Counted from the stretch's first letter, positions 17,340-26,030 are shown. The stretch: 64,000 nt of DNA from Methylobacterium durans (GCF_003173715.1 NZ_CP029550.1:1178001-1242000); one strand, 5' to 3'. Notes: generated by a model from the sequence alone, not told the origin. Made by a program: numbers and translations.

Positions 17340-17649
17340 GGCGATAGCTCTGGCTTCCGCCCCCACAAAGCAACTCGGTCGAAGCTCTGCAGATCCCGCA
17401 TTGATGCACGAGCAACCATCTGGTTTTCTTGCAACTGAATTGCTCGCAAAACAAATCGGATCTCGAATTTTACTAAGGCCAAGCTGAAACCCTTCTCCAT
17501 CCACGCTATTTTCCAGAGCAAGCACAACATGGATTAAGCGTGAGCTCGGTGCGTGAGAGGCATCTCACATCCGGGATGGAGGATTGATGCGCCACGCAAG
17601 CTCTCTACTGCCCTCCCGTTCAGGTCCCGCCGCTGCCGTTACCCACGGT

Positions 17650-17791
17650 GTTGCTCGTGGTCTCGCTGACACCTGCGAGCTCCCAGGCGGAGATCTGCCG
17701 GCCCGTCTGCAGGACCTTGTGTTGCTCGTGGTCTCGCTGACACCTGCGAGCTCCCAGGCGGAGATCTGCCGGCCCGTCTGCAGGACCTTGT
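17650..17791. repeat. two perfect 71-bp tandem repeats next to an IS
   Basis: Units 17650-17720 and 17721-17791 are identical as far as I can compare (both start GTTGCTCGTGGTCTCGC and end CAGGACCTTGT); the start of a third degenerate unit touches the IS end. The repeat abuts the left end of the IS1111-like element, so it may be a duplicated insertion target or the upstream region of the SRAP gene. Confidence 0.85.
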
Positions 17792-17864
17792 GCTGGTGTG
17801 GACGGCCTCTCAACCCAAAGGTTTGATGCGCTTCGGCGTCTCAGCCAGATGAGAGGAGCGTCCA

Positions 17865-18893
17865 GTGAACCTTCCCGTCCGCATCGGCATGGATACCTCC
17901 AAGTCGGTCTTCCAGCTCCACGGCGTTGACGAGAACGAGGTCGTGTTCATCCGCCGCCAGCTCCGTCGCGCCGAGATGGTCCGCTACTTCGAGCGCCTGC
18001 CGCCGGCCCTCGTCGCCATCGAGTCCTGCGGCAGTTCCCACCATTGGGCGCGGCTGCTCCAGTCGTTCGGCCATGAGGTGAGGCTGATCCCTCCGCAGTA
18101 CGTGAAGCCCTACGTGAAGCGCGGGAAGAACGATGCGGCTGACGCCGAGGCCCTTTGTGAGGCGGTCACCCGGCCGAGCATGCGCTTCGTGCCTGTGAAG
18201 TCGAAGGAGCGTCAGGCGGCCTGCATGTTGATGACCGTGCGGGAGCGTCTGGTCAGCGTGAAGTTGCAGCTCTCGAACGCCTTCAGGAGCTACGCGGCGG
18301 AGTTCGGCATCGTCGGAGCTACCGGCAGGCAGAACGTCAACGGGCTCATCAAGCGCGTGCTGGAGGACGATAGCCTGCCCGAGATGGCGCGTGACCTCTT
18401 CCGCTTCCAGGCCAAGGAGTACGCAGCCGTCGAGGCACGCCTCGAAGAGATCGAGGCCAAGCTGATGCGATGGCATCGCGAGGATGACGTAAGCCGGCGG
18501 ATCGCGACGATCCCCGGCGTAGGACCCATCGGCTCGACCATGCTGAGCATGAAGGCTCCGCCGCCGGAGACGTTCAGGTCCGGCCGCGACTTCGCAGCTT
18601 GGATCGGGCTGACGCCGAGGGATCACTCGACCGGCGGACGCCAGAGACACGGCGGCATCACGAAGGCCGGGGACTCGGCGCTCCGCTCGACGTTGATCGT
18701 CGGAGCGACCGCCCTGCTAAGGCACGTCCGCAAAGGCCGGCATAAGCCTTCGGCGTGGCTCGTCGCGCTACTGGAGCGGAAGCCGCCCAAGCTCGTGGCG
18801 GTGGCGCTGGCCAACAAGTTCGCCCGCATCGCATGGCGATTGATGGTCACGGGCGGCGTCTACAGCCAGCCGCGAGCCGCCCTGCCGGCCTGA
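17865..18893 (+). CDS. IS110/IS1111-family transposase (DEDD)
   Basis: 342 aa. The RuvC-like DEDD residues are visible: D10 (GMDTSK), E53 (AIESCG), D90 and D93 (KNDAADAE). The C-terminal Tnp_20 domain carries IPGVGPIGSTML and the TPRDHSTGGRQRHGGI region with the serine implicated in catalysis nearby. HWARLLQSFGHEVRLIPPQY places it with the IS1111 branch. Intact and likely active. These recombinases are guided by an RNA made from the element. Confidence 0.92.
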   Translation: MNLPVRIGMDTSKSVFQLHGVDENEVVFIRRQLRRAEMVRYFERLPPALVAIESCGSSHHWARLLQSFGHEVRLIPPQYVKPYVKRGKNDAADAEALCEAVTRPSMRFVPVKSKERQAACMLMTVRERLVSVKLQLSNAFRSYAAEFGIVGATGRQNVNGLIKRVLEDDSLPEMARDLFRFQAKEYAAVEARLEEIEAKLMRWHREDDVSRRIATIPGVGPIGSTMLSMKAPPPETFRSGRDFAAWIGLTPRDHSTGGRQRHGGITKAGDSALRSTLIVGATALLRHVRKGRHKPSAWLVALLERKPPKLVAVALANKFARIAWRLMVTGGVYSQPRAALPA

Positions 18894-18896
18894 TCC

Positions 18897-19144
18897 GAGA
18901 TCGGCACCGGCGGGCGAGGCTGCTCGGCGGATAGCCCATGAACTTGCAGGATGCAGCAGATGGTATGGCCGGTCGGTCGATACGCGCGAGCTTCCGAAGG
19001 TTACACTGACTTCTCACGTCGCCCATGTGCTTGGAACGCGTGTAGCGAACACCATCTTGGCCAGCGGGCCTCGCCCGCGCGAACAGGCCGGACATCTGAG
19101 AGCAAGCGATCAGGTCAGAAAGCTGCTACATCCTGACAAGCGGG
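18897..19144 (+). ncRNA. candidate guide (seek/bridge) RNA region of the IS1111-like element
   Basis: For IS1111-type elements the guide RNA is encoded in the non-coding segment downstream of the transposase. This 248-base stretch between stop codon and right inverted repeat has no credible gene and several short GC-rich inverted pairs (e.g. GGGCGAGG near 18913 and CCTCGCCC near 19072). Location only; boundaries and structure not proven. Confidence 0.35.
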
Positions 19145-19157
19145 GGCCGTCCACATC

Positions 19158-19799
19158 TGCAATCTCTACAGCCTCAACAAGGGCCAGGACGCGATACGAC
19201 GCGTCTTCGGCATCACGCACGATCAGACCGGCAACCTGCCGCCGTTGCCCGGCATCTTCCCCGACCAGATGGCACCGGTCGTGCGCCAGCGCGGTGAAGG
19301 ACGCGAGCTCAGCATGATGCGCTGGGGTTTCCCGCCGCCGCCGAAGGTCGGCACGCAACCTGTCACGAACGTGCGCAACGTCGCCTCACCCTACTGGCGA
19401 CCCTGGCTGAAGCCGGAATACCGCTGCCTCGTGCCAGTCTCCGCGTTCAGCGAGTACGCCGACACCAAGCCGAAGAAGACGCCGGTGTGGTTCGCGATCG
19501 CCGACGAGCGGCCGCTGTTTGCGTTCGCCGGCATCTGGAGACCATGGACGGGCGTGCGTGGGCCGAAACGAGAGGAGCCGGTCGAGGAGGAGCATCGGCT
19601 GTATTCGTTCCTGACCACGGAGGCGAACGGCGTGGTCGGTCCTGTTCACCCGAAGGCGATGCCGGTGCTGCTGACCACCGAGGACGAGTGGAGCACCTGG
19701 CTCGAAGCACCGACCGAGGAAGCGATGAAGCTTCAGCGACCGCTGCCCGATGAGATGATGAAGGTCGTCGCGCGTGGCGCTCGCAAGGACGAGGGCTGA
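19158..19799 (+). pseudogene. SRAP (YedK/HMCES-like) gene lacking its start codon
   Basis: Frame reads C-N-L-Y-S-L from 19158, exactly the conserved residues 2-7 of SRAP proteins, whose Cys2 forms the covalent link to abasic sites in ssDNA. Downstream hallmarks are MMRWGFPP, NVRNVASPYW, RCLVPVSAFSEY (catalytic Glu) and GPVHPKAMPVLL (His). But codon 1 is ATC, no start exists upstream before a stop at 19134, and the IS right repeat ends 2 bases before. The IS has therefore replaced the start and promoter. Internal TTG 19245 would drop Cys2. Confidence 0.8.
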
Positions 19800-20176
19800 G
19801 GCGCACTCGTGCACGCCTGTCGCCCTGTCGTCGCGGAGCAGTAGGCGTTTCAGGTGACCAGGTCGAAGAGCCCCCGGGCCGGCACAGGCTACGCCAGCAC
19901 CGACATACAGCGCGCATGAGCCAGGACGCGATGCGCTGCAGCTCTGGCATTTCCGGCCCGGAGCTGAGGCTTCGGCGCACCGTCTCGCAGCGCTGCGCGA
20001 GCGAGAGCACGAAGGCAGTTCGCGTCAGCAACAGCCCGGGCACGCATCAGCGCGACCGGGCTGACGTCACGGAGCGGAACAGGCTGAAGAGGGGCAGTGA
20101 TCGCCATCACCATGGCTCCGGATCGGCAGAGTGCATCCGCAAGATAGCGCTGAGATGTCAGATGTTTACGCCGCCG
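19800..20176. other. non-coding gap
   Basis: About 375 bases. A minus-strand frame from about 20113 has a plausible short peptide (DVSPVALMRARAVADANCLR) but no ribosome binding site; not called. Nothing else seen. Confidence 0.35.
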
Positions 20177-20202
20177 GGAACTCGCATCGCATCGCCGGCG
20201 TT
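20177..20202 (+). promoter_or_regulatory. perfect EcfG-type promoter
   Basis: GGAAC at 20177-20181, 17-base spacer, CGTT at 20199-20202. This is the exact general-stress sigma (EcfG) consensus. The start codon of the DUF3072 gene lies 33 bases past the -10 element. Confidence 0.75.
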
Positions 20203-20234
20203 GTGAGAACATAACACGAACAAAAAGGTTCGCA

Positions 20235-20474
20235 ATGGCCAAGGCAGCGACGAAGAACGAGAATCCCAAGACCAACCCCAAGGACGCCTCGAACCGGGTC
20301 AAGGATCCCGATCAGTGGACCACCGGCAGCGAACCGATGACCGGCGCGCAGGCCTCCTACCTCAAGACCCTTTCGGAGGAGGCCAAGGAGCCGGAGGCGT
20401 TCGATCCCGATCTTGATAAGGCGGAGGCCTCGAAGCGCATTGATGCCCTCAGGACGGATGCAGGTCATGCCTGA
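20235..20474 (+). CDS. DUF3072 family protein
   Basis: 79 aa, ATG 20235 with AAAAAGG upstream. The signature DPDQWTTGSEPMTGAQASYL, then KTLSEEAKEPE and KAEASKRIDALR, is that of DUF3072, a small acidic family often linked to stress conditions with no known reaction. The N-terminus is Lys/Asn/Pro-rich and likely disordered. A perfect EcfG promoter directly upstream predicts membership of the general stress regulon. Confidence 0.85.
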   Translation: MAKAATKNENPKTNPKDASNRVKDPDQWTTGSEPMTGAQASYLKTLSEEAKEPEAFDPDLDKAEASKRIDALRTDAGHA

Positions 20475-20875
20475 GACGGTGCTGACCCAAGTCCGGGAGG
20501 ACGGGCGGGCCACGGCCGAGGCTGCGCGAAGCCAAGACGCACGGGTCTCCTTGCAACATCTCTGACCGATTTGCAGGCCGGCCATGGGCTTGAGAGGAAC
20601 AGAGTTCAAGGTTCCTCCTCGCCCGCCCCTCTGCTGGCGACCACAACAGGCTTTGCAGCGGATCCTTCACCGCGTCAGAGCCCCCTGAACAGACCCGACA
20701 AACGACACGGCGACTGGTAACCGCGCCTACGAACAGAGCGCGACAACATCGCCGCATGATCGGTCGATAGAGCTGAAGCATCCTGCCTTTGCCCTGCTAC
20801 AGCGCTGTCGTGCTGACCGCGGCGCGTCAAGAGATGCTCGGATCATGGTCCCGCAACGCGCAGCACCGTCTTGCC
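20475..20875. other. non-coding gap
   Basis: About 400 bases between convergent genes. I see no plausible gene and no clear intrinsic terminator. Confidence 0.4.
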
Positions 20876-22888
20876 TCAGGTGTGACTGCCCAGTGCGTCG
20901 CGCTGAGCAGCGAGGAGCGCTACTGAATCGGACACGGGTAGGGAGCACTGCATTCCTGCACAGATCAGCGCCGACCGGGCGCCGAGATCTAATGCAGCCT
21001 CGTTCTTCCAGTCCGCCACCACGCGGTCCCATGCTGTGGCGCTGGCGACGGACCGGTCGAGATACGCCAGGCGCCGAGCCGTCTCGAGGAGTTCCGCCGC
21101 CTCTGATCCGACGATGATGGAGGTGGCGCGGAGGTGCTGATCCACGGCGTTGAGGACGGAACAATGGGCCAGCGGGGAGACCCGTGTTGGACCGCTGAGC
21201 CGCTCCAGCAGCGTCTCCGCCTCACGCCGGGCTGTCTCGTCATGCGTCAGTGCGGCGAGCCGCACCAGTGCGTCAGCGAAGACCCCGTTGGCGTTGGGTA
21301 CAGCGTCGTCCTGCACAGGCTGGGGCCGCGTGATGAGCGGCTCCGGCGTCTTGCTTGAGGTCATCGCAAGCAGGCCCGTCTCTGGTACCCGGTACTCGCG
21401 CAGAAGCACGTCACACCAGCGCCGTGCGTGCTCCAGATAGGTTTGCTCCCCGGTTGCTTCGAAGAGGGCAAGGGCGGCCCGCATCATCGTGGCGTGGTCG
21501 AGTGCAAACCCCGGATACACCAGGCTGCCTGCCCGCGCCGCGTGCCCGAGGCGGCCGTCGCGCCCCAGCAGGCTCACGTTGGCTGAGAAGGCCGTTGCTG
21601 CAAGGCTTACCCAGTCCGGCCGATCGAGGAGCAGCCCCGCTCGCACGAGCCCCGCGATCATCAGCCCATTCCAATCGGCCAAGACCTTATCGTCGCGGCT
21701 AGGTCGGGCGCGCAGCTCGCGACGCGCGAGCAGCGTCGCGCGCAGTCGTTCCAGCCGGGCTTCCGTGCCCGTATCCGTCTCGGGGGCATCGAGCCGGTTG
21801 GGGATGCTCTTGCCTTCGAAGTTGCCGCCGTCCGTGATGTCGTACATGCGCGCGAACAGGGCCGCGTCGTCGGGGCTGAGAACCGCTCGAATCTCAGCGG
21901 GATCCCACACGTAGAACTTGCCTTCCTCCCCTTCCGAGTCCGCATCGAGACTGGAGGCGAACGCACCCTCGGGCGTGAGCATCTCGCGCGTGAGCCAGGA
22001 CACGATCCCCTCGGCCACCGATCGCGCGAGCGGCGAGCCCGTCTCAACGGCCATCAGCGCGTAGAGGTCGATCAGCTGCGCATTGTCGTACAGCATCTTC
22101 TCGAAGTGCGGCACGAGCCAACGCTCATCGGTGGAGTAGCGTGCGAAGCCGCCCCCGAGATGATCGTGCATGCCACCCTTGGCCATGCGCTCGAGCGTGA
22201 GGTGGACGAGCTCGCGCAGCATCCCGTCGTCGGCCCGGCGTGCATGCCGGGCAGCGAACTCCAGAACCGTGGGATTCGGGAACTTGGGCGCGCCACCGAT
22301 ACCGCCGTTCCGAGGATCGAACACGCCGGCCAACCGCGCACCAACGCTCTCAAGGTCGTGAGCTGTCATTGCAGGAGCGGGTGCATGACCTGCAGACCCC
22401 GCCAGGCCGTTCAGCAGCGCAGCACGATTGCCTGCGATCCGCTCAGGCTGACTCTCGAAGGTATGAGCCACAGCGCGCAGGAGGTCGACAAAACCAGGGC
22501 GGCCGAGCCGTGGCTCTTTGGGAAAGTAGGTTCCACCCCAGAACGGCTCGGCCTGCGGCGTCAGAAACATGGTGAGGGGCCAGCCACCCCGCTCTCCCAT
22601 GGCCTGCAGCGCGCCCATGTAGATGTGGTCGACATCGGGCCGCTCTTCGCGATCCACCTTGATGTTGATGAAGAGCGCGTTCATCACGGCTGCGACGTCC
22701 GGATCCTCAAAGCTCTCGTGAGCCATGACATGGCACCAGTGACAGGCCGAGTAGCCGATGGAGAGGAGGATCGGGCGGTTCAGGCGTACCGCCTCTGCGA
22801 GCGCCTGCGGGCTCCATTCCCACCAAGCGACCGGGTTGTCCCTGTGCTGCTGCAGGTAGGGTGACGTCGCTTGCGCGAGACGGTTCAT
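20876..22888 (-). CDS. thioredoxin-fold protein of the DUF255/YyaL (SPATA20-like) family
   Basis: 670 aa, full length. N-terminal thioredoxin-like domain begins MNRLAQATSPYLQQHRDNPV and carries YSACHWCHVM with C49 and C52, then KVDREERPDVD and GGWPLTMFLTP; the rest is the (alpha/alpha)6 glycosidase-like part (GGFARYSTDERWLVPHFEKM). The family is conserved from bacteria to man; its reaction is not settled. Cytoplasmic. It is followed by a 190-base gap to a lactonase gene on the same strand. Confidence 0.92.
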   Translation of the reverse strand: MNRLAQATSPYLQQHRDNPVAWWEWSPQALAEAVRLNRPILLSIGYSACHWCHVMAHESFEDPDVAAVMNALFINIKVDREERPDVDHIYMGALQAMGERGGWPLTMFLTPQAEPFWGGTYFPKEPRLGRPGFVDLLRAVAHTFESQPERIAGNRAALLNGLAGSAGHAPAPAMTAHDLESVGARLAGVFDPRNGGIGGAPKFPNPTVLEFAARHARRADDGMLRELVHLTLERMAKGGMHDHLGGGFARYSTDERWLVPHFEKMLYDNAQLIDLYALMAVETGSPLARSVAEGIVSWLTREMLTPEGAFASSLDADSEGEEGKFYVWDPAEIRAVLSPDDAALFARMYDITDGGNFEGKSIPNRLDAPETDTGTEARLERLRATLLARRELRARPSRDDKVLADWNGLMIAGLVRAGLLLDRPDWVSLAATAFSANVSLLGRDGRLGHAARAGSLVYPGFALDHATMMRAALALFEATGEQTYLEHARRWCDVLLREYRVPETGLLAMTSSKTPEPLITRPQPVQDDAVPNANGVFADALVRLAALTHDETARREAETLLERLSGPTRVSPLAHCSVLNAVDQHLRATSIIVGSEAAELLETARRLAYLDRSVASATAWDRVVADWKNEAALDLGARSALICAGMQCSLPVSDSVALLAAQRDALGSHT

Positions 22889-23077
22889 CGAGCGTGCGTT
22901 CCAAGTGCGATAGGGCGCCCCTCCGCAGGAAGCAGCTCGGGGGAAACACGGTTCCGGGTGTCCCAGACGCAGGAATCCAGTGAGGTGGCACGCTGTTGGG
23001 CTGACACGTCAGGACGATCCAACTCCTCGATGTGCCGGATCAATGAATTGGGGGCGGACTGGTCCGACCGGGTTCGG

Positions 23078-24004
23078 TCACCCGCCGAGATCAATCGCGT
23101 AGAGGTGCTGCTGCGCCGTGATGAACAGCCGCCGCTCTCCAGAGCCGAAGGCGCAGTTCGTGGCGGCCTGGGGCGTCGGGATCAACCCGAGCTTCTCCGC
23201 TCGGTCAGAGAACACCTGCACGCCTGCTCCTGAACTCGTCCAGATCCAGCCGCGCTGGTCAACGCGGAAGCCATCCGGCACGCCCGGCTCGATCACCGCG
23301 AACAGCCGCCGTGCACTCAGCCTGCCGCCTTCCGTGACGTCGAACGCCTGAATCTCGTGCCGTGTGCCGCCAAGAGCCTGCGAGGTGTCGGAGACGTAGA
23401 GCGTGCTGCCATCGGGTGAGAATGCCAGGCCGTTTGGCTGCTCGAAGTCCGCCATGCGCTCGACCTGTCCGGTTTGGGGATCGAACCGGTAGACACTCCT
23501 GTGGTCGAGTTCAGGCTCGTCGAGGGCACCCTGCCGGGGCGAATGCAGGCCGAAGGCCGGATCCGTGAACCAGAGTGCTCCGTCCGGTGCGCAGGTCACG
23601 TCATTGGGTGAGTTGAAGCGGCGACCATCGTAGTCACGCACAAGCACGGTCGTTCGCCCGTCAGGGGTCGTGCAGCTCAATCCCCGGCTACCGTGTTCGC
23701 AGTGGATCAGGTTGCCGGCCACGTCGATCGTGTGGCCGTTGGTGAATGGGGTGGCATCGACCACGACCTCGACCCGGCCGTCAGGATGCCACCCGAGCAC
23801 GCGTCGCCCTTCGACATCCGACCAGACCAGGATCTCGCGCGCGGGCCACCACACCGGCCCCTCGCTGAACACTGCCTGATCGTAGAGCGAACACAACTGC
23901 GCTCCCTTCGCCACGAGGTCAGTGAAGCGGGGGTCAAAGGCGGTTGGGGGTGGCACGTCCCCGACCGGCTGCGGCGGTCCTGCCTTGCGAAGCACAATGG
24001 CCAC
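23078..24004 (-). CDS. SMP-30/gluconolactonase-family protein
   Basis: 308 aa six-bladed propeller. Metal ligands of the family are visible: Glu in FSEGPVWW, Asn in FNSPNDVTCAPDG, Asn in QPNGLAFSPDG and Asp in VPDGFRVD. Such enzymes hydrolyse sugar lactones (e.g. gluconolactone) or related esters. No signal peptide. Substrate not determinable; no sugar dehydrogenase is adjacent. Confidence 0.88.
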   Translation of the reverse strand: MAIVLRKAGPPQPVGDVPPPTAFDPRFTDLVAKGAQLCSLYDQAVFSEGPVWWPAREILVWSDVEGRRVLGWHPDGRVEVVVDATPFTNGHTIDVAGNLIHCEHGSRGLSCTTPDGRTTVLVRDYDGRRFNSPNDVTCAPDGALWFTDPAFGLHSPRQGALDEPELDHRSVYRFDPQTGQVERMADFEQPNGLAFSPDGSTLYVSDTSQALGGTRHEIQAFDVTEGGRLSARRLFAVIEPGVPDGFRVDQRGWIWTSSGAGVQVFSDRAEKLGLIPTPQAATNCAFGSGERRLFITAQQHLYAIDLGG

Positions 24005-24089
24005 GATGCGTCACTCCTTTGCTATCGCAGGCCTTCGGCAAAGGCTCCTCGGGCGAGCAAATGTGAGCCAATCGCCCCTCGGCTTTGCA

Positions 24090-24386
24090 TCAGCGGGGTG
24101 GCTTCGAGCGACCGACCTCGGCGGTGAGTTGAGCGAAGGAAAGCGCATCGCCTCGCGCACTGACCTGATTGGCGAGCCTGAGGAAGCGCGCCGGGAAGCA
24201 GATGGCGTCGACATGAGCAGCGGAGAGCTGCGTGGGCCGTCCCGGGTCCGCCACCATGGCGGCCTCAACACCCCCGAAAGCTTGGTCGATCTCTTCCTGG
24301 CTGAGGAGGTTCTTGTCACGCAGAGCGTTCATGAGACCCGCGACAGCGGCGTAGAGGCCCTCCAGCTGAAGATTGGCCGTATTCAT
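24090..24386 (-). CDS. hypothetical protein, 98 aa
   Basis: ATG 24386 with AAGGAAAG six bases upstream; an earlier in-frame start at 24470 lacks one. Sequence is helical: MNTANLQLEGLYAAVAGLMN, LLSQEEIDQAFGGVEAAMVA. Short proteins of this build recur in Methylobacterium without known function. No membrane segment. Confidence 0.6.
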   Translation of the reverse strand: MNTANLQLEGLYAAVAGLMNALRDKNLLSQEEIDQAFGGVEAAMVADPGRPTQLSAAHVDAICFPARFLRLANQVSARGDALSFAQLTAEVGRSKPPR

Positions 24387-24473
24387 GACGCTTTCCTTGT
24401 GAAGTACCCAGGAACATGTTGCCAGATGAACCGTCCAGGCGGGAAAAGGTGCCTGCGTGAGGCGGCACAAATC

Positions 24474-24668
24474 TTAGGCCAGCTCAACCACAACCCCCTC
24501 GTTGCGGCGGAGTTCAAGGCTGGGCGCCTGCAGGGGCGTACCTGTCAGATCAGGATGGCTTGACGCCAAGATCCGGACTGCCTTGCCCACCCGGATCGTT
24601 GCGGGCTCACTGCGAAAGTTCAGCGCCACAAGCAGGCGGCGGTCCGCGTCGCGACAGGCGTCCGACAT
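24474..24668 (-). pseudogene. C-terminal remnant of a GH13 alpha-glucosidase/trehalose-synthase-like gene
   Basis: Reads RRLLVALNFRSEPATIRVG and ends LELRRNEGVVVELA, the typical last beta-sandwich (llvalNf...LrpnEg) of GH13 enzymes. In-frame codons upstream of the ATG (EALSH) also fit the family but a stop follows, so more than 400 residues of the enzyme are missing. Its ATG overlaps head-on the ATG of the next gene (palindrome ACATGT at 24666-24671). Confidence 0.55.
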
Positions 24669-24870
24669 GTGGGACAGCGCCTCTGATCAGGGTCAGCGCT
24701 ATTACCGACAGGGCAGCCAAGCCCTCGGCAACATGGACGGTGCGACGCTCGGCGGCTTGTTCGCCGCAGGTGCGCTCGGCTTTGCCATAGCCTGGCTGAT
24801 CTTCGGGCAGTCTCACGCGAGCCGAGATGTGGCTCGCCGCATGAGCCGGAGCAGCGAGAGCCACCGTTGA
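24667..24870 (+). CDS. small single-pass membrane protein, 67 aa
   Basis: ATG 24667. A polar N-terminus (MWDSASDQGQRYYRQGSQAL) is followed by one membrane helix (TLGGLFAAGALGFAIAWLIF) and a basic Arg/Ser tail, so the N-terminus is probably outside or the protein is tail-oriented by the positive-inside rule. No known family. Upstream sequence is the GH13 remnant on the other strand, so its promoter lies inside that remnant. Confidence 0.6.
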   Translation: MWDSASDQGQRYYRQGSQALGNMDGATLGGLFAAGALGFAIAWLIFGQSHASRDVARRMSRSSESHR

Positions 24871-24977
24871 GTTGAACGAGGCGGCGAGCGCTGACGTGCG
24901 TTCGGAAGGTGCCTCAGTGCTGGGCTCAACCACCCTGAGGCCGGCCGAACATCCGCAGCAGCAAACCGGGTGGGTCC

Positions 24978-25625
24978 ATGTTGGAGTTCGTTCTTGGAGA
25001 CCTGTCCCACCTGATCGCCACGCACGGACTCTGGATCGTGGCGCTGGTGATCGGCCTGGAGAGCATGGGCCTGCCGCTTCCGGGTGAGACGTGTCTCGTC
25101 ACCGCCTCCCTCTACGCCGGAGCAACCGGCAATCTCTCCTTGGGCGCGGTCATTGCGGCAGCCGTGGCAGGGGCGGTGATAGGCGACAGCGTCGGCTTCT
25201 GGATTGGCCGGAGCGTGGGGCAGCGCGCGCTGGTCCGGCACGGGCCACGGATCGGCATCACACCTGAGAAGATCAAGCTCGGGCGCTACCTCTTCCTGCG
25301 CCATGGCGGCAAGGTCGTGTTCCTCGGCCGCTTCGTCGCCGTGCTGCGCGTGCTGGCGGCGCTGTTGGCGGGCGCTAACCAGATGGCATGGCCACGTTTC
25401 TTCCTGTTCAATGCCACAGGCGGGCTGGTCTGGGCGACGGTATTTGCCTGCGGAGCCTATTTCTTCGGCTCGCGCATCGAGGCAGTGACCGGTCCCGTGG
25501 GCGTATGCCTACTCGTCCTGGCAGCGGCTGGTTTGATCTGGCTCATCGTCATGCTGCGCAAGCACGAGGCGCGCCTTCTGGAAGAGGCAGAGCAGGCGCT
25601 CCCCGGCCCGCTGATGCCGACCTAA
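24978..25625 (+). CDS. DedA/SNARE-associated family membrane protein
   Basis: 215 aa. Family features: GLESMGLPLPGE at about residue 27-38 (conserved Glu), AGAVIGDSVGFWIGR, and the FLGRFVAVLRVLAALLAG motif with its essential Arg. Four to five membrane segments plus two re-entrant loops. DedA proteins act as proton-dependent lipid flippases/scramblases for envelope maintenance. ATG 24978. Monocistronic by appearance. Confidence 0.9.
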   Translation: MLEFVLGDLSHLIATHGLWIVALVIGLESMGLPLPGETCLVTASLYAGATGNLSLGAVIAAAVAGAVIGDSVGFWIGRSVGQRALVRHGPRIGITPEKIKLGRYLFLRHGGKVVFLGRFVAVLRVLAALLAGANQMAWPRFFLFNATGGLVWATVFACGAYFFGSRIEAVTGPVGVCLLVLAAAGLIWLIVMLRKHEARLLEEAEQALPGPLMPT

Positions 25626-25744
25626 GGGCGAGCGGACGATCAACGTCCCAGGGCTGGGGATGCTCCAACCCCGTTGCTTGAGACGATCGCGTGATTGCGG
25701 TGAAGACGAGAAGCGCAGCCAAGCGACCGTGCACGCCTTCCGAT

Positions 25745-25770
25745 GGAACCGCTCAGCTTGTGCCTGCGTT
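25745..25770 (+). promoter_or_regulatory. perfect EcfG-type promoter
   Basis: GGAAC at 25745-25749, 17-base spacer, CGTT at 25767-25770. The 42-aa gene starts 32 bases downstream, an ordinary spacing for this promoter class. Confidence 0.75.
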
Positions 25771-25801
25771 GCAAGCCAAATTCAAACGCTGGGGACGATA
25801 A

Positions 25802-25930
25802 ATGAGCACTAATGCTGAATATAGAAATGCGCTCCCGTCAGGCCCGTCGCTGCTTCAAGCAAGCTTAGGCTTCGGTTTTTCTTTCGTAACTCTGATCGGA
25901 TGTGTGGTTGCGCTTGGCATGGTTGCATAG
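25802..25930 (+). CDS. 42-aa membrane peptide
   Basis: ATG 25802 with GGGGAC about 7 bases upstream, stop TAG 25928-25930. Polar N-terminus (MSTNAEYRNALPSGPS) and one hydrophobic helix (FSFVTLIGCVVALGMVA) running to the C-terminus. Too short for most gene callers; the perfect EcfG promoter upstream argues that it is expressed, in the general stress response. No homology recognised. Confidence 0.6.
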   Translation: MSTNAEYRNALPSGPSLLQASLGFGFSFVTLIGCVVALGMVA

Positions 25931-25981
25931 TGCAGAACCGCATCAATGCTTATGTGCTCAAGGCAGACTGAGCAGCAACGA

Positions 25982-26009
25982 AAAAGGGGTGCCGGAAGGC
26001 ACCCCTTTT
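25982..26009. terminator. bidirectional intrinsic terminator
   Basis: Perfect 12-bp stem AAAAGGGGTGCC / GGCACCCCTTTT with a GGAA loop. Flanking A and T runs let it end transcription both from the 42-aa gene (plus) and from the Gly/Tyr-rich gene at 26031 (minus). Confidence 0.9.
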
Positions 26010-26030
26010 CGCATCGAACTACGACGGCGG

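Larger units (their letters stand above)
17797..19155 (+). mobile_element. IS110-family, IS1111-like insertion sequence
   Basis: An 11-bp perfect inverted pair TGTGGACGGCC (17797-17807) and GGCCGTCCACA (19145-19155) brackets the transposase. IS1111 elements have such short subterminal repeats, so the true ends lie a few bases outside. A 250-base non-coding stretch follows the transposase, as expected for this group. No target duplication is expected for the family. Right end falls at the first codon of a SRAP gene. Confidence 0.75.

Noticed and set aside
17650..17791. CRISPR array
   Set aside because: Two direct 71-bp copies without spacers and no cas genes.
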